Below are positions 1-10,934 of a stretch of 64,000 nucleotides of DNA, in pieces; the first letter of the stretch is position 1; the number at the start of each line of letters is the position of its first letter. Source of the DNA: Labia minor (lineage: Eukaryota > Arthropoda > Insecta > Dermaptera > Spongiphoridae); contig OY720348.1 in the NCBI GenBank assembly GCA_963082975.1, positions 65,125,719 through 65,189,718 on the forward strand. The letters are read 5' to 3'. The notes beneath the pieces were generated by a model that did not search any database, was not told where the DNA came from, and saw only the letters and a program-made list of their open reading frames with translations. The translations under genes and the position numbers were made by a program.

Positions 1-323
1 ATATATATATGTACCCATTGAAATTACGGTAGCGAAAGCACTGAATATGAATTATAAACATTGAATTTGTTTTGTTCATGATGTCTCGCTCAACTCTATT
101 TATAATTTTAAGAAAACAATTGCCAGAAAATTATTTTCTTGTGTATATTATCATGCAAATTTTATAAATGGGGAATTTTTACCTATACATTTGAAAAAAT
201 GTATTCATAAAGAAATAATCAATTTTAAAAAATAAAATAAAACTCGAAAAGGATACAGAGAATTATTCTATTGTGTGACTTACATAATAATTCTCTGTAT
301 CCTTTTCGAGTTTATTTTATTTT
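1..323. repeat. Interspersed repeat, also at 18641-18945, with a short palindrome
   Basis: 1-300 matches 18641-18945 closely. 229-323 forms a hairpin: ACTCGAAAAGGATACAGAGA and its complement. The segment 130-245 is also a diverged inverted copy of the interior of the long-armed family (4290-4400). No gene. Confidence 0.65.
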
Positions 324-705
324 TATAACGTTTATCTTAACTTCATTTGGCGTCTGTCTCTCTGTCTGTCTGTTCGCTCTTTTGACAAATTGAAATCGAT
401 TTTTCATCGACTTTTTATCGAGATAGACTTTTGAAAATTTCTATAGATATTTCAATGGAACCCTAGAAAGTATAGAAGAAATATAATTGAATTATAATTA
501 ATCAGCGATTAATTACTTTTATAGTAACTAACTCCTTTTGTATTGCTCCGATTAATTTATTTTCAACCGATTTTGAAACAAATATTGATTTCAGGATAGA
601 TTTTCATTTTGAATGTATTTAAAAATATTTCATAGCATTAAAATTAATGATGAATTATTATTACTCAGTTGTACCATCAATGCGGAGGGTTCAGATGGTA
701 TAGAG

Positions 706-1447
706 CACGGATGGCGAACCTTTTTCAATGTCCGTGCCACAAAATTATAAAAAAAATCTTTTTGAAATAATTAACGTGCCACAAAATTGTCATTTTTTTC
801 TCTAGCTTGAATATATAATCGAATATTTTTGTATAACTTCTAACTATCCTGTATAAAAGCGTTATAATTTTAAATATTAAACTTTATTCCAAAAAAATAA
901 AATGATTATTAAAAAATTTGGAATTTATTTTTGGTAAAAATATATCTTTCCTAAATTTTTTTTTTATTTTTATTGTATGGAAATTCTTTAATTGATTTTA
1001 ATTTGTAGTTTTTATTTGTAGATAATGACAAAAAAGCAAAATTTATATTTGATACCGTGAACCACTTACATTTTCTTGTTTTGACTTCCTATGTTAAATT
1101 CTAGAAAAAGATTGCGATTCTGGCACTATTCTCCAACCGTCCTATGCGTAAAGTAAACCTTAATATAAATTTTATAAATTTAATTTTTCTTTTTTTTTAA
1201 TAAATATTGATAAAATTTACAACATATATTAAAATAAAAGCATATAAGAATATTCTGGTAATAGGTGTATTTCATCGCCCCAAACAATTGGGAGTTTATA
1301 ACTTCACAATTTCTCAGACAAACAGACAAATAAAATGACAGACACGAAAAATACAAAATTCATATTTGGGTTCCCCAGGTCATGAAGAGTAAAGATTTGC
1401 AAAAAATTTAAGTCCTGAACAATGCTATAATAGGTTCGCCATCCCTG
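706..1447. mobile_element. hAT MITE, longer copy
   Basis: Left end GGATGGCGAACC, right end GGTTCGCCATCCCTG. Followed on the right by CCATACAT, the same 8 bases that flank the shorter copy at 7177-7708. It keeps about 150 bp (near 840-990) and about 90 bp (near 1340-1430) missing from the other copy. Its left flank is different and shows no target duplication. Confidence 0.7.
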
Positions 1448-2260
1448 CCATACATCAATGAGAAAGAAGAAGAAATAAAAATGACGGGAAGATGGGATAT
1501 TTCAAGAAATATTGATGAATTTTTATTTATTTATATAGAATTATAATATATAACTTTCTGTAATTTTTTAAATACTACTAATACTACTAATATAAATAAA
1601 TAAAGTTGAAGTGAAATAAGATTAAGAATAATATTTAATAATTAGAAATAAAATTTGGTTGAAATTGGTTGGAAAATATAGGAATTATAGTGATAAATAT
1701 GAAAAGCGGGTGGAAAGTGGGTGGTGAATGCGCGCGTGCAGCCGTGAGGCTAATTGCCTAACTCCAAGGGGCAAAGTAAAATATGACTTTTTATATGAAA
1801 AAAACATTATGAAATGTTTAAACAATCAACTTTTAATTTTTATGATTGGATATGATTTTAATTGATATTTCTCATAGGGAGTGTTCTCAATAGGGGGAAG
1901 AAAAATTTCATCCATTTTGTTCTAACTCACCCCTAAATAAGTTTTTTTATTAGAAAAACACTTTTGTGTGTTTCAATTTATTAAATTTTCTCTTAGAAAT
2001 AATTGAATTAATTCCATTATCTATAGTCTATTCTAATCTAGGATCTTATATTAAACAATGGTTTTTTCATTTTTTTAAAATTCCAATTCCTTCAGGAGAG
2101 AGATTAATTTCAACCCTTAATTTTTTACTTTCAATTGAAAAAATAAAACATTCGCAATAAAATTTTTTAATTTTTTTTTTAAATAATTTAAAAAAAATTA
2201 TATTTTTATATAAAATTATTTCTAAGTGACAAAAACTATTAATTAAATAAACATTCAATC
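1448..2260 (+). repeat. Direct duplication, copy 1 (with 7709-8525)
   Basis: About 810 bp nearly identical to 7709-8525, including the hAT target site. It contains an open frame of 64 codons at 1966-2160, identical in both copies but resembling nothing recognised; probably not a gene. Confidence 0.8.
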
Positions 2261-3124
2261 TTATCTTCTTATACGAGTAAAAATTGTTTGTTTGTTTCTC
2301 TGTTTCTTTGTTCTCAAAAACCGCTCTAACGATTTTTTTGAAATTCAAACCAGAGATAGTATTTATAAAGAAAAATTGAGTTTTATTGATCACATCTCAG
2401 TAAAACTACATCTTTATTAGTTTTTTTCTTCTAAATTTAAATGCATATATGTGACGTCACAACCACCGCCTGTGAGATATATACATGTCTATTCTTAAAA
2501 TAAAATTAAAAATATTTATATTATATTCATATATTTGATTTTTTTTATTTCATTAATAGATATACATTTAAATTATTTGAAATTGTTTCACACGTTTTGA
2601 AGATTTATCTTTATATTCGATTCGATATATAGTAGGAGAATTAAACGACGTTATCAATTTATTATACTCCGGTAAATATTATAAAATAATATTTACTAAA
2701 TATTCAATCAATATCAAATATTCAATTAGATAAAACATTTATTTATTTTTCTGTTCTTACTTTTAATACATTTTAATTTAATCAGTAAATTAATTATATA
2801 TATTATTATTGTAAATGTTATATCTATCTATATTATATAATGTGTCCCTTCATACATTTTGAATTCACCCATAATATATAATCTTATATACTTACTTGAA
2901 AATAATTTAAAAAGTTTTAAAGTTTTTTTTTAATATTTTATGAATTCAAATCGTCAATTGAAAATGAAAATCCAATTATGAGATCAATTATTCATAAAAT
3001 TTTAAATGTTTTCGTGTTTTATAAATAAAATATTAAAAAAATAACATTATAAACCTAACATAAACAAAAATACATATTCTTTGAACAATTTTCAACTTGG
3101 ACCGCCGTTCCCAAACGAATTTTA
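2261..3124. repeat. AT-rich repeat region with a HINE-like fragment
   Basis: 2310-2480 matches 57190-57360 (shared AAAACCGCTCTAACGATTTT and TGACGTCA). The rest is AT-rich with no gene seen. Confidence 0.5.
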
Positions 3125-3760
3125 AATAAGTTGACCTGTGGCCAGGTCCGAACCGACCGACGATTTGAAGTAAATTAATTTCCAGCTACAGAAACAATTT
3201 CAGATAATTTGAATATATCTATTAATGTAATAAAAAATAGATATGGATACATAAATAATAAATATAAACATTTTTAATTTTATTTTATTTATAATATATA
3301 TGCAAGACCAGGCTGTGACGTCATGAATGGCTGGATGACGTCATATAATTTTAAATCAAGAAAAAACTAATAAATTTGATTTTACTCGAGGATAAAACCA
3401 ATACAAAGTGCATGATTCGTGGTGATATGTAAAAAATCTCCTCATGTGAAATTTGGTGTGAAAATAACCTTTTCCTTCCTATCGTCGATCGCTAATACTA
3501 CCACTTCCGGTTTCCGGATTTGCACCAAAAGTTGATCAATTCTACTGATGCATTAAGTAAATATACCAAATTTCATCAAAATCCGTTGGGCCGTTCAAGC
3601 TGGACACATCTATACGGAAGGACGGACAGACGGACAGGCAACATGCTAAAAATATTTTTTTCTGTTAAAAAAATGCATGATACGTGAAGATATGTAAAAA
3701 TCTCTACATGTGAAATTTGGTGTGAAAACAATACCCCTTACTATCGTCGGTCGGTAAAAA
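3125..3760 (-). mobile_element. HINE1 repeat (microsatellite-bearing, Helentron/DINE-1-like), full copy
   Basis: It begins AATAAGTTGACCTGTGG and ends GTCGGTCGGTAAAAA. Near the start are a hairpin (GACCT/AGGTC) and CCGACCGACG; CGTCGGTCGG near the end is its complement. The centre has (GGAC)n next to ACCAAATTTCATCAAAATCC. Two related 85-bp blocks flank the centre. No coding capacity. Confidence 0.7.
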
Positions 3761-3765
3761 GCTGA

Positions 3766-5340
3766 AATAATTCAATTGATAATGTATAAAATTATAATGT
3801 AAATACAATTTTAATTAGTTTTAAGATATTTTTTTTATTAATATTTTATCTTTTTTTTTTCTTGTATCCAATATATTATATTTAAAATCAATAGTTCACT
3901 TAATTTCTCTTGAATTTTTTAAATTATTTCTTATAAATTTTTATCGGTTATTATTCAAAACAATCATTCAGTCATGCATTTGGATAAATCTTTACCAGTG
4001 TGTTCATTTTCAAATTCCGAATAAACTTTTCTTATGCAAAACAAATTAATATTAAGGAAACCGTTCACCGATTGCAGGTGAAAAATATCGAATATTTTTT
4101 GATGGTCATTTCATTTTAACGAAAATTTTAATCATAAATGAATAGTAGATAGTAAGTATTTAATATCTAGAATACTGTGCAGGTATGTTTTTTAATTAAA
4201 ATTTAAATAATTGAAATTTAACTTTTTACTTTCAAATTTGGTGAAAGAATGATAATTGTAAGATTATGTCAACTCGGGAAATATTTTTCGAGTTTTATTT
4301 TATTTTTTAAAATTGAAAATATTTCTTTATCTAAACATTTTTTCAGATGTATAGAATAAAAATTCCTCATTTATAAAATTTGTATGGCAATATACACAAG
4401 AAAATAATGGATCTAAAATAATATTAGATTATTTTAAATTTTTTTATTTTTATATAAAAAACGATATTAAAATTCAATGGAATAATTAACAAAGCAAATT
4501 TAAAAAAATAATTTTAGTGTATTAACAATAATTTAAATAAAAAACAAACATTTAATATCACCTAGATTTATAACTTATAAGGATCTGTATTCTGTGGCTA
4601 AATCACTGACATATAGTACTGGAAAACCTCAATAGATGGCGTAGCACAAACTGTCAAAGAAAGGACTATTACACATTAAATTCTTAAATTTGTTTAATAA
4701 AATTAAATAATAAAAAAAACTAATTTAATAATTGTAAATAGATTTAGAAAAAAAAAATTAATATAGTAATAAAAAAATAAATATAAAATATATTAAGAAA
4801 AATATGTAAACAAACAATTTTAAAAGATCAATATGTGGTTAGTAATAAGTTATATAATTATTTATAACCTTATATGGTTCAGACTTACATTATATATATA
4901 TTTCCATGCAATTTGATTTATAATTTCTTTATTTATGATCTTAATGATCTTAATAATCTTAATAGCTATAACAACTGATTACAAATACACAAGCTAAAAT
5001 AAAAATATTTACATTTTATTTTAGTATTTATTTTAGTATTATTAAAATTAAAATTATTCACACATTTCTATAACGACTAATTACAAAATCACAAATTAAA
5101 ATAAAAATGAATCATATTTTGTTCACACAGCATATCTTCACCTTTGTAATATTGTAAAAATACGATAGATTTAAAAATATTTCCCGAGTTAACATAATCT
5201 TACAATTATCATTCTTACACCATATTTTAAAGTAAAAAGTTTGATTTCAATTATTTAAATTTTAATTAAAAAACATACCTGCACAGTTTTCTAGATATTA
5301 AATACTTACTATCTATTATTCATTTATGTATTAATATTAA
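3766..5340. repeat. Long-armed inverted-repeat family, copy with shortened right arm
   Basis: Left arm 3766-4290 (starts CTGAAATAATTCAATTG, ends AACTCGGGAAATATTT). The interior 4290-5175 has GATGGCGTAGCACAA. The right arm 5178-5340 is the inverse of the arm's inner 165 bp. Other pieces: 22128-22690, 30310-32660, 34278-35460, 36124-37905. No coding region recognised. Confidence 0.65.
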
Positions 5341-5399
5341 ATATTTTTAAATATATTTGAATAAAATAATATAATAATAGAATCGAGACACTCCAGATA

Positions 5400-5515
5400 A
5401 ATGCATAACGTTTTCTGTAATGTGTGAATTACTACTAATAATAAAGCAAACAAATGTAAACAATTATGAAGTTTTTATTTGAAGTTAAAATTCCTACCTC
5501 TATTCATTATATATA

Positions 5516-5574
<59 letters not shown>

Positions 5575-6165
5575 TATAGATATAAATATAGATATATTTA
5601 TATAAATTCGAATTAATAAAATGTTCCAGTAATACAAAATTAAATAGAAAGGTAAAATACCAAAATAATAAATTTTATAGGTCACCTAATAATTTAACTT
5701 TATATTGAAAGAGAAATAAACACTAAAAATATTAACTTAGGTAAAAAGAATATAGGAGAGACTATAATACAATGAATATACATTATATAGTATCTGGAAC
5801 ACCGAGCTATCGCTCGACCGTTTAGCAAATTTATACAATTTTTTATTAATATAAACTTTAAAAATTATATAATTTTTTAATTATTTATTACAATTGTTAA
5901 ATGGGTTTTCTATAAATGACTCATCAAAAATTTATTCCCTAAAATGGTACAAATTAATTTAAATAATTTGATTTTTATTTCAAAATGAAAAATATATTCA
6001 AATTTACTTGATCAAATATTTGATCCTATATTATATATATACAATCTTTGATAGTATAATAAGATAAGATAAAAAAAAATAAAAACACTGGTTTCTATTA
6101 TAATATAATATTTTAAGTTAATGAAATAAAATCATATATTAATATTGAAGATGCATATGTAAAAT
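5400..6165. repeat. Direct duplication, copy 1 (with 37980-38720)
   Basis: Near identical to 37980-38720. It holds (TA)n(GA)n at 5519-5577 and, near 5789, the hairpin-bearing end of the family at 5789-7135. No gene. Confidence 0.7.
5519..5577. repeat. Compound (TA)n(GA)n microsatellite
   Basis: Direct reading. The homologous tract at 38098-38130 is shorter. Confidence 0.9.
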
Positions 6166-7135
6166 TAATGTAGAGTATATAGCAAGCATGTTTGAGGGAA
6201 ATAAAGCCAAAATAAGTTGAATCTCATCCATTGTGGGTAAGCAAATGATTGATTGCTATGCAGCAATTCAAAAACAATTGTCCCCTTCAAGGTCACGGAT
6301 AAGCAAAGCATTTGAGTTGGCCGCCAATCGACATGGCGGCAAATCTTTTCAATCTGTCAAAATTCAATAATTAATATTTAATTAACGAAGCACCGTAAAA
6401 TTATGTAATACTAGTGAAAATTAATCTACGTTTCATAATGAATCGATTCGTATAGGTTTTACCTGTTCCTATGAGGCAATACTTTTTGTTGAAATATAAA
6501 AATAAACCGATATTAAAATTAATTAACAATTTCCATTTCATGATACGAAAAATCAATTTTATTTAGAATCTGGCTAAAATTATCTTCAATGGATTGGTCA
6601 CAATTTCCAAGATTCAGTCTTAAATTTTAATAAAATGAAAAACATGGATTTGCTTGGTTTTTCTAATTCTCCAAAGCGTACAATAAATACGAGTTCCAAA
6701 TTTTCTACTAATGTGAAGCGTTGGAGAGGTGGGTCCTCTCAGAGGCACTCATAACAAATGTCTCACTGGTAATTTATCGAATTTTGCTAGTCGAAGAATT
6801 GACGTAAGGGGGGTTAATTCAAATATATATAGGAGACTCTTATAGAGACAAGATTTCATTTTTTTTTCTTTTTAATGAATCTATGCTAGGTATTCTCCTT
6901 CATCCAAATAAACTTAATTTTTTGAAGGAGCAAGGGTGGGGGGGGGAAAGAGTAATAGTAAGAGAATGGATGGAAAGGAGTCAACGGGTAAAGGACATGA
7001 TTCCTCCAGGGGGAAGAGGGATTTAGTAGAAATCATGAGCTCACGTGAGGGCAGGGGCGCTATTCCCTGAAGTAGAAATCTTTTCTATTGGGATCATAGA
7101 AAAGAAACTACCCGTTACCCGTCAAAATCTTGTTC
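5789..7135 (+). repeat. Interspersed repeat with a CACCGAGC hairpin end
   Basis: Begins TATCTGGAACACCGAGCTAT; the body includes GAGCTCACGTGAGGGCAGGG and ends near CTACCCGTTACCCGTC. Related copies: 14490-15780, 35659-36092, 38350-39130. No coding region recognised. Confidence 0.55.
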
Positions 7136-7176
7136 TAATCTTAATTTTTGAATTTTCGGAAAGATAACCCATACAT

Positions 7177-7708
7177 CATGGATGGCGAACCTTTTTCAAT
7201 GTCCGTGCCACAAAATCATAAAAAATCGTTTTGAAGTAACTAACGTGCCACAAAATTGTCATTTTTTTCTCTAGCTTGAATATAAATATATAATCGAATA
7301 TTTTTGTATAACTGTATGGAAATTCTTTAATTGATTTTAATTTGTAGTTTTTATTTGTAGATAATGACAAAAAAGCAAAATTTATATTTGATACCGTGAA
7401 CATTACATTTTCTTGTTTTGACTTCCTATGTTAAATTCTAGAAAAAGATTGCGATTCTGGCACTATTCTCCAACCGTCCTATGCGTAAAGTAAACCTTAA
7501 TATAAATTTTATAAATTTAATTTTTCTTTTTTTTTTAATAAATATTGATAAAATTTACAACATATATTAAAATAAAAGCATATAAGAATATTCTGGTAAT
7601 AGGTGTATTTCATCGCCCCAAACAATTGGGAGTTTATAACTTCAAAATTTCTCAGACAAACAGACAAATAAAATGACAGACACGCGTGCCATAGGTTCGC
7701 CATCCCTG
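7177..7708. mobile_element. hAT MITE, shorter copy with intact 8-bp duplication
   Basis: 532 bp; ends CATGGATGGCGAACC and GGTTCGCCATCCCTG; direct 8-bp flanks CCATACAT at 7169-7176 and 7709-7716. Non-coding. Internal sequence is a deletion derivative of the copy at 706-1447. Confidence 0.82.
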
Positions 7709-8525
7709 CCATACATCAATGAGAAAAAAGAAGAAATAAAAATGACGGGAAGATGGGATATTTCAAGAAATATTGATGAATTTTTATTTATTTATATATA
7801 ATTATAATATATAACTTTCTGTAATTTTTTAAATACTACTAATACTACTAATATAAATAAATAAAGTTGAAAGAGTGAAATAAGATTAAGAATAATATTT
7901 AATAATTAGAAATAAAATTTGGTTGAAATTGGATGGAAAATATAGGAATTCTAGTGATAAATATGAAAAGCGGGTGGAAAGTGGGTGGTGAATGCGCGCG
8001 TGCAGCCGTGAGGCTAATTGCCTAACTCCAAGGGGCAAAGTAAAATATGACTTTTTATATGAAAAAAACATTATGAAATGTTTAAACAATCAACTTTTAA
8101 TTTTTATGATTGGATATGATTTTAATTGATATTTCTCATAGGGAGTGTTCTCAATAGGGGGAAGAAAAATTTCATCCATTTTGTTCTAACTCACCCCTAA
8201 ATAAGTTTTTTTATTAGAAAAACACTTTTGTGTGTTTCAATTTATTAAATTTTCTCTTAGAAATAATTGAATTAATTCCATTATCTATAGTCTATTCTAA
8301 TCTAGGATCTTATATTAAACAATGGTTTTTTCATTTTTTTAAAATTCCAATTCCTTCAGGAGAGAGATTAATTTCAACCCTTAATTTTTTACTTTCAATT
8401 GAAAAAATAAAACATTCGCAATAAAATTTTTTAATTTTTTTTTTAAATAATTTAAAAAAAATTATATTTTTATATAAAATTCTTTCCAAGTGACAAAAAA
8501 CATTAATTAAATAAACATTCAATAA
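7709..8525 (+). repeat. Direct duplication, copy 2 (with 1448-2260)
   Basis: Same content and order as copy 1 with a few substitutions and small indels. Similarity stops near 8525. Confidence 0.8.
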
Positions 8526-8865
8526 TATTTTATTACTAATAATGATATGCTCTTAGATACAATTTATATATAATATATAAATATGAATGAGAGAAAAACC
8601 ATCTATGCTAAATAATTTTTACAAAATTCCATTACTATTAATATAACAATGAAAAAAAATAGTTTTTCTAAAATCATCTTAACAATTTATTATGTATTCA
8701 ATTTGAAGTGAATTTCTATTATTTCACTATTTAAATTAAACAATAATAAATAAAGTTATTTTTTTATAATGATTTCTTTCAATTATAGGAATAATTGTTA
8801 TTATTATTTACCTCTCACATTTTAAATAAGATATAAAAAAAGATTTAAAATTATAGTTGTTTAGT
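8526..8865. other. AT-rich sequence, nothing recognised
   Basis: Simple AT-rich DNA between two duplications. Confidence 0.5.
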
Positions 8866-9916
8866 ATTTATATTAACTTTTATAAAATATGCATAATCTA
8901 GAAATAAAAATTTTTAGTTAGAGAGTGAGAGAGAGAGAAAGATAAAAATTAAAGATGAGATATACATTCTTATTATTATATATACTAGTATTAAATGAAT
9001 TGATGTGAAAAAAAAATTATATATATATATATATTACATTCAAAATAAACTTCCTATTTAAAAAACATGAATTTTCCCCCAAAACATATAAATAAAATAG
9101 CTGAAAACAAAAACCCATTGCAATTTTGTTAAAATGAGGATATGTATTTTTATTTTCCTCCCAAAATTCTAAAATAAGTTTTTTACTGTCTAATCTTCGT
9201 ACTTGGTCAAAGTTATTCAATATTTGTTTAAATTTATTTAATAATTTTCTTTATATTTATTAATCATTTTCTTTATATCAATACAAACCCTGTAACAAAT
9301 GGAATAAATAATTTAAAAAATTAATACTATCATTAAATCAAAATATCAGTATTAAACAAACGATGAAAACATTAAATTCAGTATTGCGACTACGAGACGC
9401 TGCCAACACAGCCGAAGGGAGAGTATGACTAGGACACTAATTTTTGAAACAAAGTTTTTAGCGACACCATGCAGTGCGAGGCATAACTAATTGAAAAAAA
9501 TTCGGGCTTGGGTGTTGCCAAAACACCTCTTGTGGCAACTCTGGATTGAACACGTACTGAACCGAAATAAACCGATATTATTTTTTTCGGTTCAGCTCCG
9601 GTTTTCGTTCCGACAAAAATACCGGTTTTCGGTTCAGTTCCGGTTCGAAGCCCTGTTTATATTAACTTTTATAAAATATGCATAATCTAGAAATAAAAAT
9701 TTTTAGTTAGAGAGTGAGAGAGAGAGAAAGATAAAAATTAAAGATGAGATATACATTCTTATTATTATATATACTAGTATTAAATGAATTGATGTGAAAA
9801 AAAAAAATTATATATATATATATATTACATTCAAAATAAACTTCCTATTTAAAATCATGAATTTTCCCCAAAAACATATTATAAATAAAATAGCTGAAAA
9901 CAAAAACCCATTGAAA
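8866..9916. repeat. 255-bp direct repeats flanking a 535-bp insert
   Basis: 8866-9120 and 9655-9916 are nearly identical (both contain AGTTAGAGAGTGAGAGAGAG and CATGAATTTTCCCC). The segment between has, near 9560-9650, three CGGTTCAGNTCCGGTT-like blocks and is less AT-rich; no gene was identified in it. Confidence 0.7.
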
Positions 9917-10421
9917 ACAAATTATCAATTTTTTTAAATGAATATATCTATATTTTAAATTTATCTACAATTCTATAAAGTTACTAAAGTTAAATTTAGT
10001 TTTAAAAAATGTGTCAATTCTAACTCATACCGCCCTGGTCTAAGCAGCTAGTGAATAATATAAAAATTAAAAACTCTATTTAATTTTGGAGAGATGCCGA
10101 TATTACACAGCATGCACTATGAGGAGATATTGAACCACAAATTAATAAATAAATTTATAAATTTGGGGCAAATGAAATTGAGAATATTAAATAAATAAAT
10201 AAATAACATATATAGATATAGGATAACCAATGGGAATAAAATACATTTATATTAAACAAATTTCAAATTTATTTAGAGATATGATAGACAATGTTTTTTT
10301 TTGATTTTAAAATGATTTTAAGTATAGAAAAATATTCAAGAATAATGTAAATTGACAAATATTTGCGAAATTTATTTCTTTAAAATTTTCAGAAATTTTC
10401 TTATCAACCGAATTTGACTTT
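9917..10421. other. AT-rich sequence downstream of the HARBI1-like gene
   Basis: No recognisable element end or gene. Confidence 0.4.
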
Positions 10422-10934
10422 TTACCAGGAATTCATAAGGGCGTCTCTTTTTACAATTCCTGCATTTCGCCTTGTTACATGCGAATCGTTTCCTTTGTTT
10501 TTAAGAATAAAGTCAGGTCTAGTAATAATATTTAATTCTTCTTCTGTTAAAAAATTGACATTATGAATAACGCAGCATGCAACAATGTATTTTGGAATTA
10601 AATCTAATCTTGACATTCGTAGGCGTTGCGATAAACTCTTCATTCGTCCTTTTAAGAGGTCAATACATCTTTGAACAGGCACTCGGGTCTCTGAATGTTG
10701 AGAATTATATTTTTTTTGTTTTTCACTCAAATGCCCATTATTCGGATAAGGTGTAAGTAAATGTTGATGTATTTCATATGCCTCATCGCCAAGAATGTGA
10801 CTATCTTCTGGAAATGCATTATCATTATTTGTGAAATCTGAAAGTGGAGTTAAGCGAAAAACGTTTTGATTATTAATAGATCCGGGATATCCAGCATGAC
10901 ATTGTGTTATCACAGCTCTATGATCACAAACGAT
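10422..10934 (-). CDS. HARBI1-like exon 4 (second Asp, third site Gln)
   Basis: 513-bp last exon, IVCDHRAVI to stop. It holds PGSINNQNVF, ILGDEAY and the VPVQRCIDLLKGR region. The codon in the catalytic Glu position is CAA at 10673-10671, one base away from GAA. Confidence 0.9.
   Translation of the reverse strand: MVCDHRAVITQCHAGYPGSINNQNVFRLTPLSDFTNNDNAFPEDSHILGDEAYEIHQHLLTPYPNNGHLSEKQKKYNSQHSETRVPVQRCIDLLKGRMKSLSQRLRMSRLDLIPKYIVACCVIHNVNFLTEEELNIITRPDFILKNKGNDSHVTRRNAGIVKRDALMNSW

Noticed and set aside
1966-2160. 64-codon open frame, identical in the copy at 8230-8424
   Set aside because: Identity reflects a recent segmental duplication; composition is low-complexity and no family is recognised.
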